Source of the DNA: Smittium mucronatum
Lineage: Eukaryota; Kickxellomycota; Harpellomycetes; Harpellales; Legeriomycetaceae
Assembly (NCBI GenBank): GCA_001953115.1
Contig: LSSL01000479.1
Location: 1 to 64,000, forward strand
Direction of reading: 5' to 3'
DNA: 64,000 nt
How positions within the stretch are numbered: position 1 is the stretch's first letter; the number at the start of each line of letters is the position of its first letter. The notes beneath the pieces are model-generated. The model saw only the letters and a program-made list of their open reading frames with translations, had not been told where the DNA came from and ran no database searches. Below are positions 10,788-23,779 of the stretch, one piece after another. Position numbers and translations under genes: made by a program.

Positions 10788-12939
10788 TAGTTAAAAATTA
10801 ATTTGGTGAATATTTTTTTAAATTTACTCAAGACACAAATTATCATATTTGTAAATTTTCAAAATAATAAAGGCTGTGTGTTTAGTGTCAACAACTTTCC
10901 ATATAACAACTCACCCCCTTGAGCTGAGTATGTTAATATGTAAAGTATTATGTGAAACAAAGAAAAGAAAAAAATTAAGGAAATAACAGTTGAAACAAAA
11001 AGACAAGAAAAAATTCTATCAAGAGGAAATGTTCACAGAAAAAATGAGCTGTAAGTTTTTTGTAATAAAAATTTCTAACTATTAATTAAGCCAAAAAATG
11101 ATATTTTTAATTAGAGATATATATTAGGGATATTACTCCTTAAAACGACCACATAAACCTCCAGAATATGGTTCTTCCGAAAATGACCAAATTTAACACA
11201 CTAATAAAAATTTTATCAATTTATGAATATCAAATAAAACTTTTGAATTTCTATTAATTATATTAATTTTCATATAAAACTCAATCTCTAGTTAACAAAT
11301 TTGAATCCCTCTTTATTTAGCTTATTTCAAACGATCAAAATTATTTATCTAAACAATACGTTTTAATTTTTTATTAATCAATTGTTAAATCAATAATAAA
11401 AATTACACAACAGATATTTTTATCTATAAATATCCGATAATATCTCTCGAAAATAACTAATACAGATACAAAATGATTCTATAATAATTATCATGAAAAC
11501 GAAGTTTACAAATCCTTCTTATTAAAAGATCTGATATTGGAATAATATTGGTATTATTAGTGTATTTTTTTTTTGGTTATTTAATTAAAATTTGCTTTTT
11601 AAAAATAAAAAAGCTTTGATAATTGCAGTCACAGCCATAATACTGAAAATTAGGGGTTCTCAATTATTTCAAGCAAAGAATAAAATATTTTATCCCCTTT
11701 ATTACTTATCTTAGACAAGATTAAAATAATAAAAAAAAGTAAGTTACTTATTAAATTTATTTACAAAATAAAATATATAGTTTCTGAATTTGTTTAATCC
11801 ATTCTAAAACCTTTACATATAGGATTAAGATTAGGGTCAGAAATAGATAAATAATGTATTTATCTATTGAGTAAGATCCCTGTTAGTCCTAGATAATATT
11901 TTTTGTTTTAATTTCTATACAGATTTTAAAAAATCTGGAATTAAATTTCCTCATAAGTTTAATTTATGTCAAAATTTAATTTAAAAACCATTCTTTTTTT
12001 GAAATAAAGTCATAATTTCCTATTTAATATAGCGGTTTTTTTCCTTTTTAATTATAAAGTTAAGTATCAAGTATTGAATCTTGTGTAATACATCCTAATC
12101 TAAGATTTTATGTTATGAAGCTAGAGAGGATTCGATTTTAAGTTTTTAAAATTGATTATTAATAAATAAAGCATATATCTGCATATCCTAGAATAAATGA
12201 TTTTAGAGGGTATCTTTATTAAAATTAATTATGATATATAAATTTTTTAGGTAAAAAATCCTTATTACTCAAATTTGATGCGCTAAAATTATTACATTGC
12301 GATAGAGTACTATATTTATAGGTATTATATAATCTTTTTATAATGGGCTTAAGATTTTATTCTATAACTTTAAGGCTAAATATGGAATCTAGGCATGTAA
12401 ATATGTAATTTATAACTATTATTTCATAAAAATAAATGTTTCTAATAATTTGAATAACCACTTACTTATTAATAAGCGATTTTTTTTAAATATAATACAT
12501 CTAAAAAGTCTATTTTATCATTAATAGATATAAAGCTTTTAAATAAGCCATAAAAAATTGCTTAAATACAAAAATATTAATATTAATAGTTCACTTCTAT
12601 CATTAACAGCTAAAGGTTATAAATTAAAATCCATTTTTATCAAGAATGGGGGTTTTTTATTTATAAATTGACTATTTAAAACAAAAAATCATTGAAAGCC
12701 CAATAAATTATTGTCATAAAGCAAAAGCAATTCATCAAAAAGAACTAAAATTTACATAAATATAAGAAGGATTGCTTTGAGCTTTAAAAATTAAAAGCCT
12801 TTAAAATAAACCTTTAAGTTTCCAGAAAAATTTTCCTTCAAAGTAAAATTTTTATTGACTATTAAATTCTCATTATTTTTTAGTTTAAAATAATTTGGAT
12901 TCACCTATTTACTATTCCTATTCCTATTCTTATTTAGTT
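10788..12939. other. AT-rich, nothing recognised
   Basis: No gene or repeat pair was seen in these two kilobases. They lie inside the long inverted-repeat interval and may be nested-element or host DNA. Confidence 0.4.
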
Positions 12940-13180
12940 TTATTTTAATTGGATGCACTTTTTCGAACTCACTTACACTACCATACTAAATGGAATAACT
13001 GAGAAAAGATTGCACTCACTTATTCAGAACCAAATTTTACTTGAATTCTATTTGGTAGCACTTTTTTTAAATCGAATTCAATTTTTTTTCATATATATGA
13101 CTTTTTCCGTAATTTTATTAGAAAGGGGGTGCTTTTATGTTAGTTTGAACTTTTTTAATAAAGAATATTCAGTTCCATTT
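12940..13180 (-). repeat. Right long TIR
   Basis: Inverted partner of 7240-7470. Just inside it lies a short CCTATT tandem (about 12912-12930). A 101-codon plus-strand open frame at 12953-13258 lies largely within the repeat and is therefore not taken as a gene. Confidence 0.5.
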
Positions 13181-13366
13181 TTTCTATGCGGATTTTTAGA
13201 ATTAGAAAATTTATATAACCATTATTCATTTTTAATTAGTTTATGGATTGAAGGATAAAAAATAAAAAAATACTAAATTTTAATGATTTTTTTGTTATTA
13301 GTCAATTTAAAAATAAAATTTTGGCATAAGATAATTTAAATATTTATTAAATAATTAATTTAAAAG

Positions 13367-13906
13367 ATGAGTGAAGTAAGTCTAAAGAAGAAAGATAGTA
13401 AATTATCCATCTCTTAAATTATAGCGATATTTGTTAAGATGAAGATCGAAGAAAATGTTTTTAAGGTAGAAAAAAAGGTAAATTTGAAAGAAAGCAATCT
13501 GAAGTAAGTTGTAAAAAGTTTTGGAATTTTTAAAATGACAGATGAAGATATGTTAGAAAAAAGTATGACCAAATAATTTCATAAGAGGTTAGATATTCTT
13601 CTGGACCTGAGAAAAAGATTTAAAATAAATAATTTTTTTATTCGAAAAAAATCCTCTGACATCACAGCCACAATAAAAAAAATGCGATTTAAATCATTGA
13701 ATAGCTCTATAATGGAAAATAGGTTGAATAAAGTTCAGCTTTTTCAACAAGAAATAGGTGTTTTGAAAATTAAAAACCAAAAATGGAGCTGCAATATACA
13801 AAATACAATCGTTAAAAAGCCAGTAGTGATATTCACTCTCCTTAAAAAGTTCCCAGATACACAATATAGAATAATGTACGAAAATAAATATTTATCGATA
13901 GATTAA
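13367..13906 (+). pseudogene. 180-codon frame with three internal TAA codons
   Basis: A single reading frame begins MSEVSLKKKDSKLSIS and continues, with no frameshift, through three internal TAA codons (after SIS, NLK and MTK) to a final TAA. The last 110 codons are open. The product is lysine-rich with a central NQKWSCNIQNT. A Trp-x-Cys in such a setting recalls the FLYWCH fingers of MULE transposases, but the rest of that motif is missing. The A-rich, purine-skewed plus strand continues with further short pieces to about 14.6 kb. It starts just outside the right repeat of the 7.2-13.2 kb interval. The family is unknown; a decayed transposon gene is my best guess. Confidence 0.35.
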
Positions 13907-14950
13907 TTTTTCAAAAATAATTTTTTATAAAATATAAATCCAACCTAAGATTTTTTTTCTGCGAAAAAATTTAGTGTTAAAGAAAAGCTTTTTTTTTTAT
14001 AAAAAATGCTATAATGGACCTATATTCCAATAAATGAAAATATTGCACCTGATAAAAGTACTCATAAAAAATATTTACCTTGATGGTAAGATAAAATTCT
14101 AGATGTGGCTGTAAATTGAATCAATGGTTATATTTAGTTACAAAAATCTGAGAGGACAAAATTTTTTTAGAAAAAAAGAATATCTGTGATATATAGATCA
14201 TATTAAAAAATATTCAAAATTAGGGAAATCTATGCAAAATATTTCACAATCAAAATTACTAAAAAATACAATAAATGAACATATAATTCAAAATTTTAAT
14301 TATAAAAAATAATTTATTATTAATTCAAAATATCAGATTGGTCTAGTAGATGGAATTAAAGTGTTGCGTATTCCATCAGACACTAATTTTTTGATAAAAA
14401 ACATTTAAAAAGGAGTAGTTTAGACTTAAAATCTTAATATATCAAAAGATACTTTGATTTCATGAGATCGGCTGTAAAATATAAGTTTATTTCAGATGAA
14501 TATTTTTAGGAAATTTTTAGAATATCGGATGCAGAATTTATTTTATCGGAATCTATGGGAAAAATATCTTCTTCATGACTGAAAAAAGACTGAAAAAAAA
14601 CCTATAAAATTCAGAAAAAAGGAAAAGTGTTAAGTTATAAAACTATTTAATATTGAAATAGAATGCATTAATAATTTTTATAGTTTAAAGCTGAAATAAA
14701 TTAATTAAGAAGATATCAAAAAATAAATGGGTATAATAATGAAAAAGATCTTTAAGATGATAAAATAAAAGATGAATAACCAAGCTGATTACCATATATG
14801 AGTAATAAATATTTAAGAGTGTTTTTAAATCGAAAATTAATATAATATATGAGTGACTAAGCCTCATAGAGAGAGTTTTTAATTTTTTGAAAAGCTCCAA
14901 TTAAAATTTACGCCGATCTGAAAGTATGATTCAAAATATACACAAAATAT
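13907..14950 (+). other. Degenerate coding-like tail of the 13.4-kb pseudogene
   Basis: Short plus-strand pieces such as IYLDGKIKF (about 14073-14100) and QIGLVDGIKVLRIPSDTN (about 14335-14390) suggest the same eroded gene continues, with many stops. DG followed by K recalls the DGT-K block of MULE cores, but this is not convincing. Confidence 0.2.
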
Positions 14951-14955
14951 TATGC

Positions 14956-14957
<2 letters not shown>

Positions 14958-14987
<30 letters not shown>
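14958..14987. repeat. (AT)15 microsatellite
   Basis: An uninterrupted alternating AT run of 30 bases. Confidence 0.95.
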
Positions 14988-14990
<3 letters not shown>

Positions 14991-15599
14991 GAAATTTTAA
15001 AAAATAAGAGTCTGTCATTGATTATTGAATTTTTTATTCATAAAAAGTAATTCATTATATTTTTCTTGCAAAACTGAACTCATTTAATATTTTATTTAAA
15101 TAAAAAGAAGAAAAAATAAGCATATGGAATTTTTTACAGAATGTTTTTTTATATTTTTAAAAATAAAAAATAAAAAAATCAAACATTGAAAAATGATTTG
15201 TATAAAATATAAAATTTTGATATGATTTATTTATTAACAAAGAAATTTTGTAATTAATCATATATTTTTAAAGTTTAAATCCCAGTTTATGTAATTAATG
15301 GTTGATGGTAGAATAGTTTTATAAAAAAAAACAAGTTACTGAAATCAAGATATAAATTAAAATACCAATTATTTATAATGATATAATATACAAGTTAAAA
15401 TAAAAAAATAAAATTTCAAAAAATAATCTTGTAAAACGCAAAAAAATATATGAAAAAGAATTAATGAATATTGTAAACAACAGGCACTCATAATTGCGCA
15501 TAAAAAATTCGAAAAAAAGAAGGCAATACTAAATGGAGGAATTTTTATTATGGTAAAGTACGATTTTACATTAAAATATTTATGTCGAAAAAGGAATGT

Positions 15600-15815
15600 T
15601 GTATGGTTAGTGTCGCTAAAGGAGAGAAAAGGTCAAAAATATAAATCAGGGGGTATGAGGATAGTAAAATCTAGGAAAGGAGCATGAACGTAAAAAAATG
15701 TGGGTTAAAAGAAGTAGGACGAAAAATGGGAGCAAAGGAAGAATAGAAAAAAAGAGGGATGGGGGATGGGGGGTAAAAGAGCGGGGATAATATGAAAGTA
15801 GAAAGAAAAAAAATA
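15600..15815 (+). other. G-rich polypurine tract
   Basis: The plus strand is strongly purine-biased with many GGG runs (for example GGGATGGGGGATGGGGGG near 15757). This is unlike the balanced AT background. No gene is visible. Confidence 0.6.
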
Positions 15816-15858
15816 TATATATAATCGGGTAAAAAGATATATTAAAAAATATACCTCA

Positions 15859-15902
15859 AATATTTTTATAATATTTTTGCAATATTTTTACAATATTTTT
15901 AC
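15859..15902 (+). repeat. 11-bp tandem repeat, four copies
   Basis: Four consecutive copies of AATATTTTTAC, the first ending AT and the second GC. Confidence 0.9.
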
Positions 15903-18008
15903 AATAATCTCGCTTATTTTTTGTTAAATTCGGATTTTAATTCTCCGTCTATAAATTGAAAAACTGATTCGTAACAGCATATTTGTTTTTAAGGGTATAT
16001 ATGTCGCCGAGGTTTTTTTTTTCCCAGGCACCATAAGTTTTAAAAATTATCCTAATTCCGAATTTTCTAGATGATGGATTTAGTGTATCCAATCTCTGGC
16101 ACGAAATTTATGATAAATTTTTTATTTATAAGTTTCGTGTGCCTTTATATTTATTAAAACTAAAGAGATAATTATAGTAAATTTTAAAAGTAAAAATAAG
16201 GTTTCAAATATTTTTTTTTGAAATCTTCTAGATTTTTTATCATGATATACTTGTAAGCTTAAAGAAATATTTTTAGTGGTGAGAAATAATTAAATAATAT
16301 ATGATATTAAAGGCAGAAATAGTGATAAAGTAGATAATAATGGTAAAATAATAAACTAAATTTCTTGTTGGATTTTCTTTGAATAAAAAAAGCCCTTTTT
16401 AAGTGGGAAAGTTATCAGATTTTTTAAACATAAAGAAATAAAAATCATCACTATTGGCCTCGAAGATTAATTTAGTTCTTTCTTAGCAGATCGGTATCAC
16501 AAGTTATCTACGCCATTTGAATTTTTTTTTTTTAAAAATTTCACATTTAAATTTTTTCTCGTTATATTCGCAATATAATGTCCGAATTTTTATTATGAAT
16601 GAAATATGTAAAGTAATTTATTAATAATCCCCGAATATTTAAAATCAGAAAAGAGCGATTTTTCGAAAAAAAAAATTCATTGATACAGATTAAATGTTTA
16701 GATGCTCATTTACTAATTTTATCTTTTCAATTTCACATTTTAATATTATTTTTGAGTCAAAATTTTGCATAATTCGAGTATTATATACATTATTATTTAG
16801 AGAATTTAAAAAAAAAACTCATTAAAAATTCATTCGATATTAGCTAAAATTAAATAAATTTAGTTCGATAATTTTTTTAAACAGTTTCAGATTTGTTGAT
16901 TGAAATATAAAATGTTTATTAATTTATTGAAAAGTAGCAATATTACAAAATTTATAATAGCTTATATATCTTAATATGAGGTTTTAATAGATTAAATTTT
17001 TGTTTATATAACTGTAATGAAACAATAGATTTAATGCACGCATTGAATGTTTCATCCAATGAAGAAATCCACCCATAAGCATAATTGACTTTTAGAAAAT
17101 AGAAAATGGTATAAATAAGTAAGTTTAGACATTTTGGAATGGCTAAGCTTTTCAACTTGTCTCTTTCCCTATCTTTTATATTTTTAACTAGTATATCCTT
17201 TTACCTTTTATTATTAAAATTATCCCATTAAACCTGATCCTTACAATAACGAAAGCATAAATAATTACTGACATAGTTTTGAGATAAAAATAGAAGTAAG
17301 AATAAAATAAAACCCGTTTTATTTCTAATAAGAATTTTATATAAACCTATTAACAAGAGTTGTTCCTATTTTAAAAATTTTTATCTTTATTTTATTTAAT
17401 TTAAAATAAGTAATAGTATCACCAAGGGCATAAAGGATTTTTATGTTCAATAAAAAAATAAATTTTCTTCTTTGATCTATGAATAATGGTTTTTTTGACA
17501 TTTTTAATTGAGAAAATTTAATAATGTGGTCAATATTTGATTAAATCAATTATTTTCAATCCTATTCTGTTCAAGGTTACCTAAAGCACATTAGAATAAA
17601 TCTCTATTACTAATATTAAAATCTGTGATAAAAAAACTAAAATTTCACTAAAAAATAATAATTTTATAATTTATTAAAAATTATATATTTTTTAACATCA
17701 TCTCCTAAAAAAAATTCCATTCTTATTAATAATTTTTTTAGAATTAATAAAAATAATCTTAGAATTTTGAATCCAAATTTAAGAAATAATATGCAATGGA
17801 AATCGTTCAAAGTTATTGAAAAATAAAAATTTATACTTATCAATACGAAGCACAAGTAGTTTTATTCAATTTGGCTCCGGTAAGGTATACTAATGAACTG
17901 ATACCTATGAGCTTAATTTTACAAAAAAATCACACAGAGCACTGGATCAATTTAATTTATGATAGGGCTTATAATGATTGGTTATGGTTTAATTTATATG
18001 ATATTTGT
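15903..18008. other. AT-rich, nothing recognised
   Basis: No gene or repeat was seen. Open frames of 63-67 codons on the minus strand (16952-17155 and 17664-17855) have background composition. Confidence 0.45.
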
Positions 18009-18097
18009 AATGAATGTACAATAGGGAAATTATCGTAATTCTTCACTTATTATGATTATGATTACCAAATAAAAATAATTTCTCCTGTTATATTTTA
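18009..18097 (+). repeat. Left TIR of the 18.0-19.1 kb element
   Basis: Reverse complement of 19024-19115 with substitutions and a few indels. The core is GGGAAATTATCGTAATT. Confidence 0.5.
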
Positions 18098-19023
18098 AAA
18101 CCCCATAATATGTATCTTTTGAATGTATCCAATTAGTTAAAACGGACTAATTAGGAAATAATTGGCTGTTTTTAATAATTAATCGCTTAATTGTGAGCTC
18201 ATTTGCTATTTTTTAATATAATTTTTTACTTTTATATATTCGTACCAATTAATTAATAGGTCATAAATTCAAATATACACGTAAAAATTATTAATAAAAC
18301 CCCATATTAATTTATAGGAATATTTATAAATAAATAGGAAACAAAAAAAGAAACTCAAAAGCTTTGGTTTTTGGTGAAAAGCTATGTTACAGTTAAAATG
18401 CTTCACATTGCCATTATGTATATATTTATATCCTCATTACTTCGTGCCGTATTTTGCTAGTTTTTCCAATCGAAATCTTAATTCATCAGAATATGTATCC
18501 TGGAACTTTTTGGAAGAAATGTGACCTGATTTTAATAAATATATTCACATGTAACTTATAAATCTATCATGATTTCTACCAAAAATGATGATTTAGAGTA
18601 AAATAAATACTATATATTACTTACATGTTATATTGATATAATTATAATAAAAGTCCTACTACCGCATGAAAATTTAAAAATACGTTTTTAGCTTTATAAT
18701 TTTTTTTTAATGGTATCAATTTTAAAAAACTTCAATACATTTAGATTATATCTAAATAGGATTTCTACTAATTAATATGTCAGCTGTTTCGAAATAGCTG
18801 GTATAATAATATATTGCGAATATCATTATTAATTTCTTTGGATTTATAATGAAAAAAGCACTCATAGAATTAAAAACAGGCCTATTAATTTTTAACTAGG
18901 ATCTAAAATGATAATAATAATTTTTTCAAATTAAGTGATGTTAAAACCTTATTGGCTTTTTTTTTTGCGGAATAAATAAGTAATTAGCGAATAGCTTAGT
19001 TGAAAAAAAAAATTCTGCGCTTT

Positions 19024-19115
19024 TCATAATATAAGGGGAGAAATAATTTATAATTGGCAGCCTACATCATTATGTTTGCACAATTACGATAATTTCCCCA
19101 ATGAAATCAATTCAT
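19024..19115 (-). repeat. Right TIR of the 18.0-19.1 kb element
   Basis: Inverted partner of 18009-18097. The core is AATTACGATAATTTCCC. Confidence 0.5.
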
Positions 19116-22100
19116 GTATATATCCCAAATAAATGAGAATAAAATTGAGATTGGAAGGAATTATCATACACGTCAAATCTTTAAATAACTTATTAAATAT
19201 AATTTTACAAGGTTTAAATTTTTTCAAAATATTAACATTCATACACCCGTAACTCTTATCTATCCTTTATATATATAAATAAAATTTTCCTTAGAACTAT
19301 TTCAAGTAATTTAAAAATTTAATTTTTCGCTTAAATTTGGCATGGGACCGAAAATTATCAAAGTTTTCCTCAAAGGATAAACTTCTTATGCTCTTAAAAT
19401 ATCCCAGACATCATTTTAAATTTGAAAAAATGACGCACATTTTCCGTGCTTCAATTGCTCTTATTCGCGTGACTATTAATCCAAAAACAGGCCTAATATA
19501 AAATTATTTACTAAAAAAAAAACACGCAAAATTTCTCAATCAATACCACTGGGAAAAAATTATGAAGTGGTCCTAGTTATTAATTCACAGTATTCTATAT
19601 CAATAGAACTTCTAATTTATTTTTTGATTCATATACTTTTTTACCAAGGAAAAAACAACAGATATTGTGTGAAAAAGATTATCAACGTAATTCTGGATGG
19701 TAGATTTGCATTTTTTTTGCCTTGTGGTGAAAGTATCTATCTATCACAAAAAATTCTACTGAAATATGAAATCAAAATATTGTGAGTTTTTGGGAAAAAA
19801 ATAATCAGTGATTAAAAAATCAAAAACAGTAGTAATTATGGCTAATATTATATTAATTCTGATCAAAAAAAATTATTCCTGTTTATAAAAATCAAAATAA
19901 TGTTTTAAGAGCACTAAATTTAAATAAAATTGTATATTTTTCACAGGGAATCACCCAGAAGTTACCCATGAGTAAAATTTTCTCTCTATAGCAAATTTAT
20001 ACTGGTGAAAGCATAATCTTTAGATTTTTTTTGAGGATTCAAGGGTATATATAATCTAAATAGAGTCAATTATAGAGTCTTTTAGAATATTTGTTATCCA
20101 TTACTGATTGTTTATACAACCTAAAAACTTTTAATATTTAAGCATCTGATAATATTAGAAGGCTTAAATTTTTATGATTTATTAAGGATAAAAAACAATA
20201 CACGATTGGAAAATAGTTAGAGAAAAAAATAAATCAAAACAGTTAAAAATAGAAAAATACAAAGAATTCTTAAAGAAAATAAAAAATATTGAATTATTTT
20301 TGTTCTTATAAAATAGAAAAAAACGATTAAAAATAGGTTTTTAAAAAGGTATGCATATTAAGAGCCCAATTTCATCAGTTCAATGTTCTAAAATCAAACC
20401 CAACTAAATAAATATCCTTTTTTATATTTTTACTAATTTTTTATCCATATTAATAAACTTTTATAAAAATACTTATTCGTTACAAATTTTGCTAAAAAAA
20501 CAAATTCCAATAAAAATGAAGCCATTTGATTTGAAAATATGGGTGTTTCGCTTTTTATATTTATATATAAAAGCTTAAATGAAAAAAAAAAAAAAAAATT
20601 CCAAAACTCTTTCACTTATAAACATATTTTTAAAAAAATTAGAAGGATTCAATATTTAGACACAGAATAAATCAGCCCTATTAAATCTAATGTAAATTTT
20701 CTAAAAAAAGGTTAATTTAAGAGACATATGAGTAAATATTTACTTAATTAGAGTGAAAAAAAATGAAACTTGAGGTAATTTCTTTAGATCTAAATTTGAA
20801 AAAAAAACCTTATATAAAATTTTTTATAATATTTTATTTTTAAATTAACACTAAAGATATTTTCTATAAGTTGATGCGGGGGGTTTTTTATATTACTTTA
20901 ATAAATTTCAAGCCTTTTTTAATCTAATTTTTAATATAAAATTTTCCCTAAAATTATTACAGATTAATAAATAAAGATAATGTAATTTTTTTAAAGTGAT
21001 TTTTGACGTTATATTACGATTTTTTTTTAAAAATATATTTCGGTTAGCCTTTAAAGTAATCTCTATCCTTAATAGAATGAATGGAATGTTTATCAATCTT
21101 AAAATATTCTCACAGCAAGAGCACAATACACTTTAACTTTTTTTTTTCTTGCAATTCATAGTTATGTTGTACATGAATTTTAAATTGAAGGTAGGTAAAA
21201 AAACCAAAGAGAAGAATTTAATATATTAAGATAATAAATTAGGTTTAAAATTTCTCCAATTAAATACCTTTAATAAAACAACCCAAATTTTTTATTGGGG
21301 TTTTTTTTACTCTTGAGGAATATTTTGCTCTTGTGGAATAGAATATAAAACTCAATCTTGTATTTTAAATTAAAAAAAAAAAAATTCTTTGGAAAATTTG
21401 AAATTTTTTTAAAATAAAAATTAAAACTACTATATTGATATATTCTTTGAGATATAGTTTCAGCTTTTATAATATTTTTGATTCCATTTTAATAGAAATT
21501 TAGGGGAAAAAATCGTTTATCACAATTTAAATCTTAATTAATCCAATTTTTTTAAACAAAAAAGAGTCTGTTCAGTCTTGTTTTAATTTTTTACTTTTTA
21601 TTTTTTTTCCAAAATGAAAATGAGTTGATAATTTCTCAAAAAAATGACCAAAAATTTTATATAGCTTATTATTTAAACAATCATTTTTATTATTTTTCGA
21701 GTTTTAATTTAATATTTAAAAAATGGTTAGAAAATTAAGATCTTATATTTTTGATCAACAACTGACATTTTAAGAGATTGGATGACAAACGCGTCAAATC
21801 GCTGACAATTTATGCCAATGGATGTCATTTTTTATTTTTCTCTGCATAATAATCTGAAAATCCAAGGAAAGATCTGATCTTTTTTATCGGCGAAAATTTT
21901 ATTTTATAATAAACCAACAGTAAAGCTTTATAGTTCAATCAAAAATAACTAGCCAATATAATCAATGCCTTTATAATTAGAATACCTAGACTAAATTTTT
22001 TCATTCGAATCTAAAATAACATATACTTTCCTAAGAAAAATGAAAAGGATAGAAAAAAGAAATATTATTTTGAATTTAATTCTTTTATTTCAAAAAATTT

Positions 22101-23302
22101 ATAGCTTTCAAGTTATTCAGACAAGTTTGAATAGACATAATAATAAATACTAATATAGGTAAAATTATTTGATATTATTTAACATCCTCAGCCTAGCTGT
22201 GTTTTTTTGATTTTTTATAGGTCAAATATGACATAAAAAAAATCATAAAAAGCGGATAAATACCTGGGATAATCATTATAGAGCACTCATAACTATTTTG
22301 GAAATTTTTGTTCCTGTTTTTTTTAAAAAATGATTAATTTCTTGAATTAATGATAGAAACAGATCCAAAGTTCTGCCCAAATATTTCCCTTCGATCTATA
22401 CAAATTTAGAGAGTCGATGTAAGAATGCACTTTTATTACATAACTTATATTAAAATAATTTATTTTTATTTCATGAAGATACATTCTTATCATTATTTTC
22501 AAATAAATGTTTTTAAAATAATTCTTTTTTTAAAATGTTCAGAAATATTTTTTAATGGTTTTTTGATGATGATTTTTATTAATAAATTGATTATAGAAAG
22601 AAAAAAAATTTTTATAGAAAATATATTGGGGTATATAAATTGAATATTTTAAAATTATTACCTATAAATAATTGAATTATTTTTAATTTTCTTCTGCCTT
22701 ACGGCCCTCTTTCTTCTTGAAATCAAATTTATGCTCAGTATATCAGTTCTTTTGATTTCAATCAAAAAGCATTATAAGTGAACACATTTTTTCGTTTTCG
22801 AAAAATCCTTAAAGATAAATACACATATTTCCAAGTTCTGATGTTCTTTTTGGGAATATTTATTTCATTTTTTCGAAAAATTGCATATAAGGATTAAAAT
22901 TTTCGAGCTCCAATATTTTAAACCTGTTTGATTTATATTCTATTTCTAGTTGGTCAATATTAGATTCAGATACACTAAAAACAAAACTTCTTTATTTTAT
23001 ACCAAGCTAAATAAACAATTATTTTCTTTTTTTAACGATATTTCATTATATTAAATCTTTCCGTATTTAGGATGATATGGCTTTTGTACTCTTCAACTAT
23101 TTTTTTTATAAGTAGGTAAATTAGATTATAATTAAAGTGATATATCTTGAAAAAATTCCTTTAATCTTTTTATTGAATTTTTTGTCGAAGGAAAAAAAAT
23201 ATAAGATCCTTCGTACCAATTATTATTTTTTTCAAAGTAATTTTTTGGAATTTTTACTAATAATTATTTCATAAAATCGACGTTGCCCATCTTAATAATG
23301 AA
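19116..23302. other. AT-rich, nothing firmly recognised
   Basis: Four kilobases without a recognisable gene. Open frames of 60-72 codons (19567-19785 plus, 20433-20615 minus, 20908-21126 minus, 22425-22643 plus) match no family I know and are about as long as chance allows here. Confidence 0.4.
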
Positions 23303-23512
23303 TTATTTTTTAGCTTTCTCAAAAAAATCTTTATTTACCATAAACCGTATTTTGTATATATCGTTATGGATTATAACCTTAATTGATTTATTTTCTTTTC
23401 CAATAGCTTCCTCAATGTTTTTAGAAACATAAAACCAGAAGTTAATTCTATTAATTTTAAATTGAAAAGCGATTGCAGCTTTATCCATTTGTGGGGCGGA
23501 ATGTTTCACCAA
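23303..23512 (-). pseudogene. Possible coding fragment, unknown
   Basis: A 69-codon minus-strand frame with mixed, protein-like composition (for example KNIEEAIGKENKSIKVIIHN) and less bias to K, N and F than its surroundings. Similar-looking pieces lie upstream on the same strand near 23560-23650 in other frames, crossing a plus-strand frame at 23557-23772. No family is recognised. It may be a remnant of a larger gene. Confidence 0.18.
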
Positions 23513-23779
23513 TTATCCAATTTTAATTCAACTCCAAAAAATTTAGCCTAATTTATATGGAATTGAATCCCCAAATGCAATCTCTGGTATCATTCCTGAT
23601 TACGATAGAAATAAAAATGGGACAAAATTTTTTTTCATCAGTAATTCCAATAAAAATAACAGAGTACCCACCCTTGATCAAATTTAATATGAATCAAATT
23701 GAAGTTTTGAAGCGATTGAAAATTGATTTAGCATTTTATAATGTGTTTAAAAACTTGATATCTCCTTATTAGTATTAAT

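Larger units (their letters stand above)
7240..13180 (-). mobile_element. IS630/Tc1-like element interval, probably with nested insertion
   Basis: Inverted repeats of roughly 230 bp at 7240-7470 and 12940-13180 bound this interval. Near its left end lies a minus-strand transposase remnant of the same family as the one at 32 kb, with the same polarity relative to the left repeat. The 32-kb element is only 2.1 kb long, so this interval is about 3.8 kb too long. The simplest explanation is one or more later insertions between about 9.3 and 12.9 kb. The alternative is that the two repeats belong to two different copies. Confidence 0.45.
18009..19115. mobile_element. Small TIR element without coding content
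   Basis: About 90-bp imperfect inverted repeats at 18009-18097 and 19024-19115 enclose about 0.9 kb. The best block is AATTACGATAATTTCCC, present exactly in both arms. Further in, GGAGAAAT followed by an AT stretch and TTGG also match. No transposase is visible. It is probably a non-autonomous DNA element. Confidence 0.45.

Noticed and set aside
12953..13258. 101-codon plus-strand frame
   Set aside because: It lies mostly within an inverted repeat arm and has the F/L/I/Y-rich composition of AT-rich noise.
13367..13906. Use of a variant genetic code reading TAA as an amino acid
   Set aside because: The recognisable transposases also contain frameshifts and TAG/TGA, and one TAA clearly replaces a Tyr codon (63236 region). 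Simple decay explains this.
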